Part shown: positions 53,165-60,823 of the stretch, in pieces
Position numbering within the stretch: the first letter of the stretch is position 1
Layout of the letters: each line of letters opens with the position of its first letter
Source of the DNA: Candidatus Reconcilbacillus cellulovorans
GTDB taxonomy: Bacteria > Bacillota > Bacilli > Paenibacillales > Reconciliibacillaceae
Length of the DNA: 64,000 nucleotides
Direction of reading: 5' to 3'
Assembly (NCBI GenBank): GCA_002507565.1
Contig: MOXJ01000002.1
Span: forward strand, 84,265 to 148,264
Position numbers and translations under genes: made by a program
The notes under the pieces: generated by a model
The model's input: only the letters and a program-made list of their open reading frames with translations
Database searches by the model: none
Told to the model about the DNA's origin: nothing

Positions 53165-53349
53165 CAACGATCCCCTTCCCAATTGTCAATGATCTGTTTA
53201 TACTTAAACCATACATATTTTGGAAAATTAAGGTAACCGCTTTCATACTTACTGATGGTTGAAGGGCTTCTATCCAGTTTTTTAGCGACATCGACGATTT
53301 TAATTCTTTTCTGTAAACGCTTTAACCGATATTCTTCTCTTTCGTTCAT
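53164..53349 (-). CDS. Small Cro/CI-type HTH protein
   Basis: A 61-residue protein almost entirely made of one HTH: IVDVAKKLDRSPSTISKYESG is the recognition region of the XRE family. ATG at 53349 lies 8 bases after GGGAG. Its place inside the structural genes, coupled to the Ntn-like gene, is odd for a phage repressor; it may be a local regulator. No partner repressor is seen near the integrase. Confidence 0.7.
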   Translation of the reverse strand: MNEREEYRLKRLQKRIKIVDVAKKLDRSPSTISKYESGYLNFPKYVWFKYKQIIDNWEGDR

Positions 53350-53419
53350 GTCAATCACTCCCGGAAAATTTTTGATTAAAAATTAAATTAAAAAGAGGGG
53401 GAGTTAATCCCCCTCATGA

Positions 53420-54301
53420 TTAAATCACATACTGCGCGACAGCCTTAGGCGTTGCGACTTTTAACGTTGCTTCTGCGACGACATGACCGCGTTCAGCGTC
53501 GCCGATTTTTCCTAGAAGTTCGAAGGTCGGATCGCGTAGCCAAACTAATGCGACATACTCAAGCGGGAAGATAGTAAGCTTATTTGGTGTTGCATGGCGG
53601 CTTAGCACAAACTGAACATTGCCAAAATCAGTCTGAAGAACGTCAACTACAACGCCCCATTGGGTAGGTTGATTTACATATCGATGAGAATTTTTGTATA
53701 GTGCATTGATTTGGCTTTTAATTGTCGCATTGCAAACAGCAATATATGTGCCGTTAATGCCGTTATCCCAAAGCTTTTGTACAGTCTCGATTAATTCATT
53801 TTCATCGACAACTCCTGTTGTTGCCGCATTAACGACATTCGCGCTGTCTACCCAGTTCTCAATGCCGCGCATGCGTCGGATATACGGCGTTGTGCTGCCA
53901 TCATTGTAGACGCCGGAAGTCACAGCCTTTTCAATGGCTACTTTAACCTCAACCAGCCGGTCGGCAACCTCAGACGCGAATAGATCGCCAATGCTTTTTA
54001 CGGATGAGGCTAAGGCGGAACCAGAGATAGAGACGCCTTTCTCGAAAATTTGGCAGACATTGGAAAGTTCAGCGCGTGCTGAGCTATATACTGTAACATT
54101 CTCATTACCTTCGGCGACGCTGATGTCCGCTGTATCGTCTAGCGTCTTAGCGCGCCAGCTATGGACAGGCGCAGTTGCCTGCTCAACTCGACGGTTGGCC
54201 AAAAGTAAGGATACTAGCGGCGTATCTTGGACGCCTACAACCGCGATTTCGTCGGAAAGACTGATTACTTCTTTAGATGTAAAGTTTGATGTTTTGAGCA
54301 T
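53420..54301 (-). CDS. Major capsid protein, SU10 type
   Basis: A 293-residue protein matching the SU10-like major capsid family: it begins with a conserved SLSDEIAVVGVQDTPLVSLL, has AELSNVCQIFEKGVSISGSA, PYIRRMRGIENWV, and ends GKIGDAERGHVVAEATLKV. It should build the icosahedral shell. ATG at 54301 behind AAGGTGATG. A scaffold-like gene lies just upstream, and no prohead protease of the usual type is present. Confidence 0.85.
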   Translation of the reverse strand: MLKTSNFTSKEVISLSDEIAVVGVQDTPLVSLLLANRRVEQATAPVHSWRAKTLDDTADISVAEGNENVTVYSSARAELSNVCQIFEKGVSISGSALASSVKSIGDLFASEVADRLVEVKVAIEKAVTSGVYNDGSTTPYIRRMRGIENWVDSANVVNAATTGVVDENELIETVQKLWDNGINGTYIAVCNATIKSQINALYKNSHRYVNQPTQWGVVVDVLQTDFGNVQFVLSRHATPNKLTIFPLEYVALVWLRDPTFELLGKIGDAERGHVVAEATLKVATPKAVAQYVI

Positions 54302-54399
54302 GATTCATCACCTTTTTTATAAATTTAAATGTTTTGCAAGTGTGAGCAATGGGGGTCGCACTCAATTTTAAACCTTGTGAAAAAATTCTCAAACTAAAA

Positions 54400-54753
54400 T
54401 CAACCGAAAAGACGGCCTAGCTTGCCGCTGATCCGGCTTAAAACGTCGCCCTTTTCTTCAGACGGGCGATGATCCGCTGGGATGTAACGATTTTTCACTT
54501 TGTGCTTTTCAAGCGCATCTTTTAGCTTTTTGATTTTTTCGTCGATTTCTTTTTCGTCATTGACGTCGAAAAAATCGACGAATTCTTCTAAGCCCATGCT
54601 ACTGAGCGTCGCGACGACTTTCGTTTGTAGAAGTTCAGCCTTCAGACGTTCGACTTCGGATTTAAGCTGTTCGGTTTCGTTTTGGTTTTGGTTTTGGTTT
54701 TGAATTTCGTTTTTTACTTCTTTTCCTTCTTCCTTCTGGATTTCTTCGGACAT
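54400..54753 (-). CDS. Scaffold-like acidic coiled-coil protein
   Basis: A 117-residue protein directly before the capsid gene, the usual place for a scaffold. It has a Gln/Asn run of four QN repeats near residue 20, then a heptad-rich helix (TEQLKSEVERLKAELLQTKV) and a charged C terminus (KIKKLKDALEKH). ATG at 54753 behind GGGAGGAATAAGG. The short length and coiled coil fit phage scaffolds (DUF4355-like). Confidence 0.65.
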   Translation of the reverse strand: MSEEIQKEEGKEVKNEIQNQNQNQNETEQLKSEVERLKAELLQTKVVATLSSMGLEEFVDFFDVNDEKEIDEKIKKLKDALEKHKVKNRYIPADHRPSEEKGDVLSRISGKLGRLFG

Positions 54754-54881
54754 CCTTATTCCTCCCGTAGAAAATTTTTGATTTTGAAAGAAAAAATTTT
54801 TTGGGAGCGACGATTTTGTCGCCCCCAACAAAAACACAAGAACAAAAAGACGTTGTGGAAGCAGGTATTGAATTAGAAAGG
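54754..54881. other. Short gap before the tandem repeats
   Basis: Contains the ribosome site of the scaffold gene and an A-rich stretch on the plus strand. No frame or clear promoter is visible. Confidence 0.3.
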
Positions 54882-55023
54882 GGGAAGGAAAAATTCCTTC
54901 CCAATAGTGTTATAATGTGCATTTTTCTGCCGATTTTTTTGCAGTTTTTTGTCGGGGAAAAAATTCCCCTCATAAGTGTTAAAATGTACTTTTTTCGACT
55001 GATTTTTTTGCACTTTTTTGTTA
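54882..55023. repeat. Two-copy hairpin-plus-T-tract repeat
   Basis: Each copy begins with an inverted repeat around AAAAATT (GGGAAGGAA/TTCCTTCCC at 54882-54902; GGGGAA/TTCCCC at 54954-54969). It is followed by AGTGTTATAATGT or AGTGTTAAAATGT and then a long T-tract with GATTTTTTTGCA. Copies are about 70 bp apart. Likely a regulatory region (operators or terminators) between early and capsid genes. Confidence 0.5.
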
Positions 55024-55032
55024 AAGAAATGA

Positions 55033-55353
55033 TTATGATGCTTTTGGAAAGATTTTAATTTTTTCTTTCAAGTTTTCTAATGAGTCCACAAGTTCGTCAA
55101 CAGAATGCGAAAATTTAACCCATTCGATCAGTTCCTTTTTCAACCCTTCAAAAGCTTCCTCCCATGTTCTAAAAAGATACCCATAAGTACGTACCCGAAA
55201 ATTCTGCTTCTGTTCTTGCTCGAATTTTTCGACTTCATCGCGTTCGCCGCAGACGAAAAATACTGACTTGAAAAATTTGTCTTTTTCCTTTTTTTCGACG
55301 AAAAGCGTCCCAGCGAAATAAGGATGTTCAGGGGAGTAGTTGTACTTTGTCAT
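55033..55353 (-). CDS. Element protein of unknown function
   Basis: A 106-residue soluble protein, rich in Phe, Lys and Glu, with an N-terminal beta-like part (AGTLFVEKKEKDKFFKSVFFVCGE) and a helical end (EEAFEGLKKELIEWVKF). ATG at 55353 behind AAAGGAGGAATAAA. Three base pairs separate it from the upstream gene. It belongs to the integrase-side cluster where satellites keep regulatory or helper-interference genes. Family unknown. Confidence 0.6.
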   Translation of the reverse strand: MTKYNYSPEHPYFAGTLFVEKKEKDKFFKSVFFVCGERDEVEKFEQEQKQNFRVRTYGYLFRTWEEAFEGLKKELIEWVKFSHSVDELVDSLENLKEKIKIFPKAS

Positions 55354-55356
55354 TTT

Positions 55357-55926
55357 TTATTCCTCCTTTATAAAGTAAACATTCGCTAAATCGCGTAATG
55401 CTTCTTCTTTTGTTTCATCGCATAGAATGTCGAGCGCCAAAAGACTAAACACTTCTTTAAACATTTTTTCTTCATTTTTATGAAAATTTTCAAATACATT
55501 TCTGATCTTATATTTCTTCTTTATATCGTTTATTTGCTCAACAACTGAATTTTTTTGTCCAAAAAGCATTATTCTTTCGATTTCTTTTTTCTCAAAATCA
55601 GAGAAGTAATAACAACTTGCGACAGTGTAATCTTGATGTTCATCGTCGAAGAAAACGAAATGAAAATCTTCGCGCAGACTACGCTTCAGGTTAGCGTCAT
55701 CGTCAAAATATCGGTCGATTAATTCTTTAAGGTTTTCTCTAAAAACTTCAAAACATTCCGCGCATGTCCCTGTTTTTTCCCAAATATGATACCTACCTGC
55801 TAAATCACTGAGAATATTCCGCCTTTCAGCGTAAATTTTTTCGAGATGGCCAAAGTAAGTCGTCACCCTAGGCACACTATGCGGATTTCGGGCCTGCGCA
55901 ATGGTCAATGTCGCGTATTTGCGCAT
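55357..55926 (-). CDS. Element protein of unknown function
   Basis: A 189-residue soluble protein: MRKYATLTIAQARNP at the start, CAECFEVFRENLKELIDRYF near 60-80, then FVFFDDEHQDYTVASCYYFSD and a helical rest. The ATG at 55926 is chosen over 55944 because GGAGGAAAAGCG fits it. It follows the integrase by 14 bp. No motif points to a function; CAEC alone is too little for a zinc site. Confidence 0.6.
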   Translation of the reverse strand: MRKYATLTIAQARNPHSVPRVTTYFGHLEKIYAERRNILSDLAGRYHIWEKTGTCAECFEVFRENLKELIDRYFDDDANLKRSLREDFHFVFFDDEHQDYTVASCYYFSDFEKKEIERIMLFGQKNSVVEQINDIKKKYKIRNVFENFHKNEEKMFKEVFSLLALDILCDETKEEALRDLANVYFIKEE

Positions 55927-55940
55927 TTCGCTTTTCCTCC

Positions 55941-56867
55941 TCATTTTTCGATTTTTCTTACCCGCAAGGCGCCTGCTCTACTGCTGAGGATTTTTTTCAG
56001 TGGTGTCGCTACAGCATGTTGGTCGCGCAGGTCTTTTTGAGTGATATTTAAGTATCGCTTCGTCATGCTCAAATCTGTATGGCCTAATAAAGCCTGCAAC
56101 GCAAAAGCATGTCCGCCACTGCGAAGAAATTCGAGTGCAAAGGCATGGCGCAGATCGTAGGGTCGGATTTTGATTCCGAGTTGTTCAGCATATTTTTTCA
56201 TTCGATTTTTCCACGTGTTTTTGTTCATGATAGTCCCGTCTGCCGAGCAGAAAACGGGTAAATCTTTCGGCCACTTCGGATGACGTGCTTCGATTAGTTT
56301 TTCGATCGCTCGAACCGTTGTCGGCGAAATGGGCAACGTCCTCGACATGCGGGTTTTCGCGATTTCTGCGCGAACATGCACGAGTCCGCGATTTAGGTCA
56401 AAATCGTCGATCAATAGATGAAATGCTTCTTTTGGACGAATACCTGTGTCGAGTTGAAAAAGGATTAAAGCATAATCGCGCAGTCCTGCAAATGTGCGCT
56501 GATCGGGTAATTCGAGCAGTTCTTTCAGCTTTTCGACTGGAATATCGACGATACGCGGTTGTGCTTTTTTTGGCTTGATGTTTTCGAGTGGGTTTTCGGC
56601 GATATATCCCTCCTGTTTACACCACTTCAAAAAAGCGCGAAGATAGATCAGACGAAGATTTCGAGTCGCGGGTTGGTTGGCTTCGGAGATGTGGCGGAGA
56701 GTCGCTTCTTTTAGTTCGTCCTGGTCGTCCCAAGCTTCCGGATAACGTCGAAAAAAGTAGTTGACATGGCGGCGATAATCTTCGAGAGTCGTTTCACTTA
56801 GCCCAGCAGCTTTTTTAACAAGCAAAAACCTTTCTAGTGCTTTTTGCAGTTCAACTTTTTTTCCCAA
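55941..56867 (-). CDS. int: Tyrosine integrase of the element
   Basis: A 308-residue phage-type recombinase. The N-terminal SAM-like core-binding domain (about 5-100: LERFLLVKKAAGLSETTLEDY) precedes the catalytic domain with TGIRPKE (Arg I), PYDLRHAFA (Arg II region; Tyr replaces the first His of HxLRH), LLGHTDLS (His III) and TKRYLN (nucleophile Tyr). The TTG at 56867 lies 8 bases after AGGAGGGG, better than the ATG at 56918 which has no site. It sits next to attR in tRNA-Leu. Confidence 0.9.
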   Translation of the reverse strand: MGKKVELQKALERFLLVKKAAGLSETTLEDYRRHVNYFFRRYPEAWDDQDELKEATLRHISEANQPATRNLRLIYLRAFLKWCKQEGYIAENPLENIKPKKAQPRIVDIPVEKLKELLELPDQRTFAGLRDYALILFQLDTGIRPKEAFHLLIDDFDLNRGLVHVRAEIAKTRMSRTLPISPTTVRAIEKLIEARHPKWPKDLPVFCSADGTIMNKNTWKNRMKKYAEQLGIKIRPYDLRHAFALEFLRSGGHAFALQALLGHTDLSMTKRYLNITQKDLRDQHAVATPLKKILSSRAGALRVRKIEK

Positions 56868-56982
56868 AGAAAAATCCCCTCCTTTTGATTGAGGGGATCG
56901 TCTACGCTTCCTGAGCATCGAAAATTGATTTTTTTGATGCTCAGGATTGAATTTTTTGAGGGTTAAAAAAACAAAAAATAAG

Positions 56983-57045
56983 CAGAATATGCGGTCGAGA
57001 GGAGTCGAACCTCCACGGGTTGTTAGCCCACTGGAACCTGAATCC
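56983..57045. repeat. Right attachment repeat (attR) inside the intact tRNA-Leu
   Basis: 63 bp matching 44212-44274 with one difference. It supplies the 3' half of the working tRNA, so integration rebuilt the gene. Confidence 0.92.
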
Positions 57046-57074
57046 AGCGCGTCTGCCAATTCCGCCACGACCGC
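56990..57074 (-). tRNA. tRNA-Leu (anticodon CAG)
   Basis: Minus strand: acceptor GCGGTCG / CGACCGC, anticodon stem CTGGA / TCCAG with loop TTCAGGT (anticodon CAG), a long class-II variable arm (GGGCTAACAACCC) and T arm GGAGG TTCGACT CCTCT. Discriminator A at 56990; CCA not encoded. Its 5' half is host DNA and its 3' half came with the element; the single change falls in the variable-arm loop, so function should be kept. Confidence 0.95.
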
Positions 57075-57490
57075 ATGAGAATGTCGCGTGCGAAGCTGAT
57101 GATACCACAGGTCATCGCCAGAAGTCAAGGCTGATGTCGACCGTTTCCCCTCGTCAGGTTGATTGGATTCGTTTTTCGCTTCGCCTGAATCCAATGTGCC
57201 TGCACGCGGTGACAACAATATAGCACAAGTTCGGACTGTAGATCAAGTTTGAGGATCGACCGGGTCCGCGTCAAGACTCGGTAGAACACGGTCCAAATCA
57301 GCGGGCCGCCGTCGCGGCTTTCTTCCTCAGCGTGGCGAAGTGTTGGACGTCCTCGTTTCGCCCCCGGAATTCCTGTCGCACGCTCGAACGGGACGCTACA
57401 CGCCACACATTTTCTTCTTTGCCCGTATCGTTTTCGAACCGTTATAATGGTGAAAAACCGGGACTGGCGGAACCCGCCGCCGTGATCGCC
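57075..57490. other. Gap holding the tRNA-Leu promoter and a tRNA-like relic
   Basis: No gene. The tRNA-Leu promoter is at 57217-57246. CCTGAATCCA at 57184-57193 repeats the anticodon-stem sequence of the tRNA at 57037-57046 and the following bases partly match, suggesting a relic. ATTGGATTC / GAATCCAAT can form a hairpin around 57160-57195. Confidence 0.4.
57217..57246 (-). promoter_or_regulatory. Promoter of tRNA-Leu
   Basis: Minus strand TTGATC (57241-57246), 18-bp spacer, TATATT (57217-57222). The transcript would run about 135 bases before the tRNA. Confidence 0.5.
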
Positions 57491-57948
57491 GTGAACCGCG
57501 CCGAAATCGAACGGATTCTCTCCGAAATCGACCGCACCCTTGCGGCCAAAAACCAAACCATGGATCTCGTGCTGATCGGTTACAGCGCCATCCTGCTGGC
57601 TGGTGGGCAGAACGCGGCACGGACGACCTCAACGCACTCGAAACTTCGGATTCGCGCCTTTTGCTTCAGCACGGAATTCATGTTTTACCCAAACATTGAT
57701 TTCATTTCCACCCCCAATACCAAACAAGACTTCATCAACTGAAGGGTTACCGCTATTTGCTGTTTCTGCTTAAACTCGACGCCGGTCGCCCGAAAGATCT
57801 GCAGGACATCCGCGACATGATCCGCTCCGGCCTGGTCTATAAAACCGTCATGGACGCATTGTTTCGCGAATGGAAAAGCCGGTGGTACCCCGCCTGGAAC
57901 GAGATCGACCGCATTTACGAAAGCTTGTGGGAGGAGCGGGACAGATGA
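57491..57948 (+). pseudogene. Frameshifted nucleotidyltransferase-like gene (DUF6036 type)
   Basis: The start MNRAEIERILSEIDRTLAAKN then LVLIGYSAILLAG resembles a DUF6036 minimal nucleotidyltransferase of toxin-antitoxin type. After that the frame breaks: GTDDLNALETSDSRLLLQHG appears in another frame, then a stop, and LFLLKLDAGRPKDLQDIRDMIRSG resumes to the natural end at 57948. At least two shifts or deletions are needed. The last part overlaps the next start by 4 bp (ATGA), so it was once an operon. Confidence 0.6.
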
Positions 57949-58424
57949 ACGGCCGCGTTTTGCCGGAAAGCGAGTACATGCGGGCGTTCCGCGCATATCT
58001 GGAGCGCATGGCCGTCCGGTTTGCGGGCCGCTCGCCCGCAGAAGACGGGGACGACCCCGGCCGGTTCGTCCGGCGGCTGGAAGACGCGCGGTGCGACAGC
58101 GCGCGGGCGGGCTACGTTCTGTTTTTCGCATGGGCGTATTCGAAGAGCTACCTACACTATTACCGGCGGGAAAAACCCGACGTGCTCCGCGCCGCGCTGA
58201 AAATTTTGCTCGTAATCCAGCATGATTTTTTGCGGTTCAACGACGACTGCACGCAGGAGTTCGTATCGCTGCTTATCAGGCACGCCGGAGCGGATGAAGC
58301 CGGCGCGGGAGCGGAGATCGCGCGCGAGCCGGTCGTTCCGGAAGCGGAGGAGCTCATCAAGTTCGTCGCGACGTTCGTGACGGATCTAAAGCGTCGGCAC
58401 GGCCTGCCGATTCGGCTTTATTGA
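57945..58424 (+). CDS. Helical protein paired with the broken nucleotidyltransferase
   Basis: A 159-residue, mostly helical protein (YMRAFRAYLERMAVRFAG, RAGYVLFFAWAYSKSYLHYY, ALKILLVIQHDFLRFN). ATG at 57945 behind GAGGAGCGGGAC and overlapping the upstream stop. By position it would be the second partner of a two-gene module, perhaps toxin-antitoxin, but I see no catalytic or HEPN motif. Its own frame is intact although the partner is broken. Confidence 0.6.
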   Translation: MNGRVLPESEYMRAFRAYLERMAVRFAGRSPAEDGDDPGRFVRRLEDARCDSARAGYVLFFAWAYSKSYLHYYRREKPDVLRAALKILLVIQHDFLRFNDDCTQEFVSLLIRHAGADEAGAGAEIAREPVVPEAEELIKFVATFVTDLKRRHGLPIRLY

Positions 58425-58621
58425 GTTCCTTGTTGTGCGGGCAAATACGTATACGCACGATCGAGCTTGACCATTTTCCTGTTCGGCTTGCGGATGAGCA
58501 CCGACCGCTCGTCCCACGCCACGACGATGCCGTACACGTCGTTGGCGGGATCGGCGTCGCGAACGACACGGAGCAGCGTCCCCTCGATCCGGTACCGGTC
58601 GAGTTCCTCGTCCGTAATCAT
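58418..58621 (-). CDS. Small conserved-looking beta-rich protein
   Basis: A 67-residue protein: RYRIEGTLLRVVRDADPANDVYGIVVAW, then ERSVLIRKPNRKMVKLD. It looks like a small beta-barrel with a basic face. ATG at 58621 has AGGTGAG nearby. Tail-to-tail overlap of 7 bp with the preceding gene. Family not named. Confidence 0.6.
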   Translation of the reverse strand: MITDEELDRYRIEGTLLRVVRDADPANDVYGIVVAWDERSVLIRKPNRKMVKLDRAYTYLPAQQGTQ

Positions 58622-58819
58622 GCAGACTCACCTCCGACTCCCAAAAGGCTACCCCCGCGCCGGAACTCGTCCAGCCGTCCGACCCGCCGTATCGCGCACA
58701 CTTTTACGCCGCTCAAAAAAAGCCGGACGACGGGCACGGACGCTTTGCGCGGCTTGCGCGTCCGATCCCGCCGCCGGCCGTTCGGAACGATACCGCCGGC
58801 TCTAACCGACGGCCGGACC

Positions 58820-59146
58820 TCAACCGACGTGTTCCTTCGAGTCGTTCGTCTCGTACCAGCCGTCCAGCACGCGGTTCGACATCACCCGTCTGCGGATATA
58901 TTCGACCTGTTGCGGCGTGAAACAGGATTCCCAGTCGATCGAAAGCTCGTCGCACATTTTCACGATCGTCAGCAGTTCCGCCCACGCGACGTAGCGTTTG
59001 TACCAGAAAAACTGCGGGTGTTCGATCATATACGGGTACAGGTCGTCGAATTCGGTATGCTTGCAGTCCAGCGCCCGCTCGAAGTGCGTCTTGGCGTCCG
59101 CCAGCTTGCCGAGCAAATATTCGACGGTCAGCCGCTTGTTGCTCAT
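58820..59146 (-). CDS. Small helical protein of unknown function
   Basis: A 108-residue protein, helical, Trp/Tyr-rich in the middle (YMIEHPQFFWYKRYVAWAEL) with TPQQVEYIRRRVMSNRVLDGWYE at the end. ATG at 59146 behind GGGGGAGGCGCC. A min-strand TATAAT near 59185 could be its promoter. Composition strongly suggests a real gene. I do not recognise the family. Confidence 0.65.
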   Translation of the reverse strand: MSNKRLTVEYLLGKLADAKTHFERALDCKHTEFDDLYPYMIEHPQFFWYKRYVAWAELLTIVKMCDELSIDWESCFTPQQVEYIRRRVMSNRVLDGWYETNDSKEHVG

Positions 59147-59227
59147 CGCCGGCGCCTCCCCCTAGGTCTGCTTTGTTATCTTCATTATAGCGGAACCGGT
59201 TTAGCGAAAAAAGCGTCCAAACGCTGG

Positions 59228-59830
59228 TCATTCTGCTTCCGGCTCCAGTTCCAGACCGTTTTCAAGCGAACGGACGCGCACGAGCGATTCGACCCGGACG
59301 CCGCGGTCCTTCAGCCGGCGTGCGCCTTCTTGGAAACATTTTTCTACAACGACGGCGAATCCGACCAGGCGGGCGCCGGCGTTTTCGACGATGCGGACGA
59401 GGCCGAGCGCCGTATCGCCGTGGGCGATCGTGTCGTCGACGATCAGCACGCGGTCGTCCGCGGACAGCAGGTTGCGCGGCACGAGCAGGTCGGTGACGAC
59501 GCCCTTCGTAAACGACGGCACGCGTTCGTGCCAGACGTCCTCGCCCGTCAGCAGCGTCTGCCGCCGGCGGGCGAACAGAAGCGGCACGCCGAGTTCCTCC
59601 GCGGCGGCAAAAGCGGGAGCGATGCCAGCGGATTCGGCGGTCAGCACTTTCGTCGGAGCATCGCCGCGGAATCGGTCGGCTAGTTCCTGTCCGATCATCC
59701 GGACCCAGTCCGGACGGACGAGATGGGTCAGCAGCCTGTCGAGTTCGAGCACGCGGTCATTCAACGCGACGGCTTCCTTCAAAAACAGTTCCCGGATGGC
59801 GTCGGTTCGCCGGTTTGTTCGCCGGTTCAT
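59228..59830 (-). CDS. xpt: Xanthine phosphoribosyltransferase
   Basis: A 200-residue PRPP-dependent enzyme that turns xanthine into XMP in purine salvage. VLTAESAGIAPA, then ARRRQTLL, WHERVPSFTKG and the PRPP loop VLIVDDTIAHGDTALGL are diagnostic. ATG at 59830 behind GGGAGGACG. No purine riboswitch is seen in the short upstream region, unlike Bacillus xpt, so regulation may differ. Confidence 0.9.
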   Translation of the reverse strand: MNRRTNRRTDAIRELFLKEAVALNDRVLELDRLLTHLVRPDWVRMIGQELADRFRGDAPTKVLTAESAGIAPAFAAAEELGVPLLFARRRQTLLTGEDVWHERVPSFTKGVVTDLLVPRNLLSADDRVLIVDDTIAHGDTALGLVRIVENAGARLVGFAVVVEKCFQEGARRLKDRGVRVESLVRVRSLENGLELEPEAE

Positions 59831-59932
59831 GATCGTCCTCCCGCAGCGCAAAATTTTATGAAACTTTTGGATGCTTTCCGACGTCTATTTTTTTAGAGAG
59901 AGTCGAATGACACCGAAAAGAGGTCGCCGATC

Positions 59933-60679
59933 ATGACGCGGATACGGACGCAGGCGGGTCGCATCCCGTTGACATATACATTGACGTATGCCGTGGCGCG
60001 CGCGCTCCCGGTCGCGCTGGCGGCCGGGCTGGCGGCGGGCTGCGCCGCATCCGGTGGGACGGCGGAACAGACCGTCCGTCCGACGCCTTCGGCGGAACAG
60101 ACGAAACTCTCCGCGACGACGACGCCGGACGGCTTCCGGACCGCAAAACCGGTCTCGCCGGAACCTTCCCCGACGTTGAAAGAAGCGACCGAGATCGCGT
60201 CCCATCCTTCTTCTTCCCTGATCGACACCGGCCGTTCGCCCGACGGGAACGCCGCGCAAGCGACGCCCGTTGCGGGACGGCGGCCGTTCGCGCTGTTCGG
60301 CCTCAAACCGGGCGATCCCAAACATTCGGCCGAAGCCAGGCTCGGACCGCCCGCGTCGACCTACGTGTTGAACGACGAGGAAACGGGCGGTATTCTCGTC
60401 TACGAATACGGGGGATACCAGGTCGGCTTCGATCCGCATGAGCGCATCGTTTTCATCGACGTCCGGTCGGAAAACACCGACCCCGGGCTGGGCAGCATCC
60501 GCGTGCGCTCCGACGCGGACGCGGTCGTCCGCGCGCTCGGGCGGCCGACTTCCCGGACGGACCGCGTTCTGACCTACGAGCGCGACGGCGCGGTGCTCAA
60601 GTTCGACCTCGATCCCGGCCGCGACAGCGTGCTTTCCATCAAGCTGTTCGCCGCATCGCCGGGCCCGGCGCGCCCGTAA
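59933..60679 (+). CDS. Secreted lipoprotein with DUF4309-like repeat domain
   Basis: A 248-residue lipoprotein: signal peptide with lipobox LAAGC (C37), a Thr/Pro/Ser-rich linker to about 115, then two related beta-rich segments (GDPKHSAEARLGPPASTY with YEYGGYQVGFDPHERIVFIDVRS, and SDADAVVRALGRPTSR with YERDGAVLKFDL), as in DUF4309-type proteins. ATG at 59933, weak ribosome site AAAAGAGG. It has a clear terminator after it. Role on the cell surface unknown. Confidence 0.7.
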   Translation: MTRIRTQAGRIPLTYTLTYAVARALPVALAAGLAAGCAASGGTAEQTVRPTPSAEQTKLSATTTPDGFRTAKPVSPEPSPTLKEATEIASHPSSSLIDTGRSPDGNAAQATPVAGRRPFALFGLKPGDPKHSAEARLGPPASTYVLNDEETGGILVYEYGGYQVGFDPHERIVFIDVRSENTDPGLGSIRVRSDADAVVRALGRPTSRTDRVLTYERDGAVLKFDLDPGRDSVLSIKLFAASPGPARP

Positions 60680-60704
60680 AGCCGACGCGTACGCGGAAGG
60701 GGAA

Positions 60705-60748
60705 GCGGCGGACGGCGCGTCGGCGCCGTCCGCCGCACCGTTTTTTTT
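60705..60748 (+). terminator. Intrinsic terminator after the lipoprotein gene
   Basis: A perfect 14-bp stem GCGGCGGACGGCGC / GCGCCGTCCGCCGC with GTCG loop, then ACCG and eight T. Textbook rho-independent terminator. Confidence 0.93.
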
Positions 60749-60823
60749 CGCTGCGTCGGCCGTCATGTCCCGCCGCCGTCGGACATACGCTGGAGATGGA
60801 CGACGTCCGACGGAAGAAAGGCG

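Larger units (their letters stand above)
44212..57045. mobile_element. AT-rich integrated element with packaging and capsid genes but no tail genes
   Basis: The boundaries are two 63-bp direct repeats (one mismatch) that copy the 3' part of tRNA-Leu. The interior is strongly AT-rich against a GC-rich host. Almost all genes read leftward: integrase, two unknown genes, scaffold-like, major capsid protein, HTH, Ntn-hydrolase-like fusion, unknown, iteron origin, replication initiator, TerS, TerL, portal, small genes, and an Ig-like protein. I find no tail tube, tape measure, tail fibre, holin or lysin gene. Size is about 12.8 kb. It resembles capsid-forming phage satellites more than a complete phage; decay of a larger prophage is the alternative. 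Confidence 0.88.

Noticed and set aside
44428..55926. Global recoding of TAG or TGA in the element
   Set aside because: Several genes of the element end normally in TGA, so TGA is not reassigned. TAG is seen only once in frame, too little to claim reassignment.
59831..59932. Purine riboswitch before xpt
   Set aside because: Looked for because Bacillus xpt has one; the short AT-rich leader shows neither the conserved core nor room for it.
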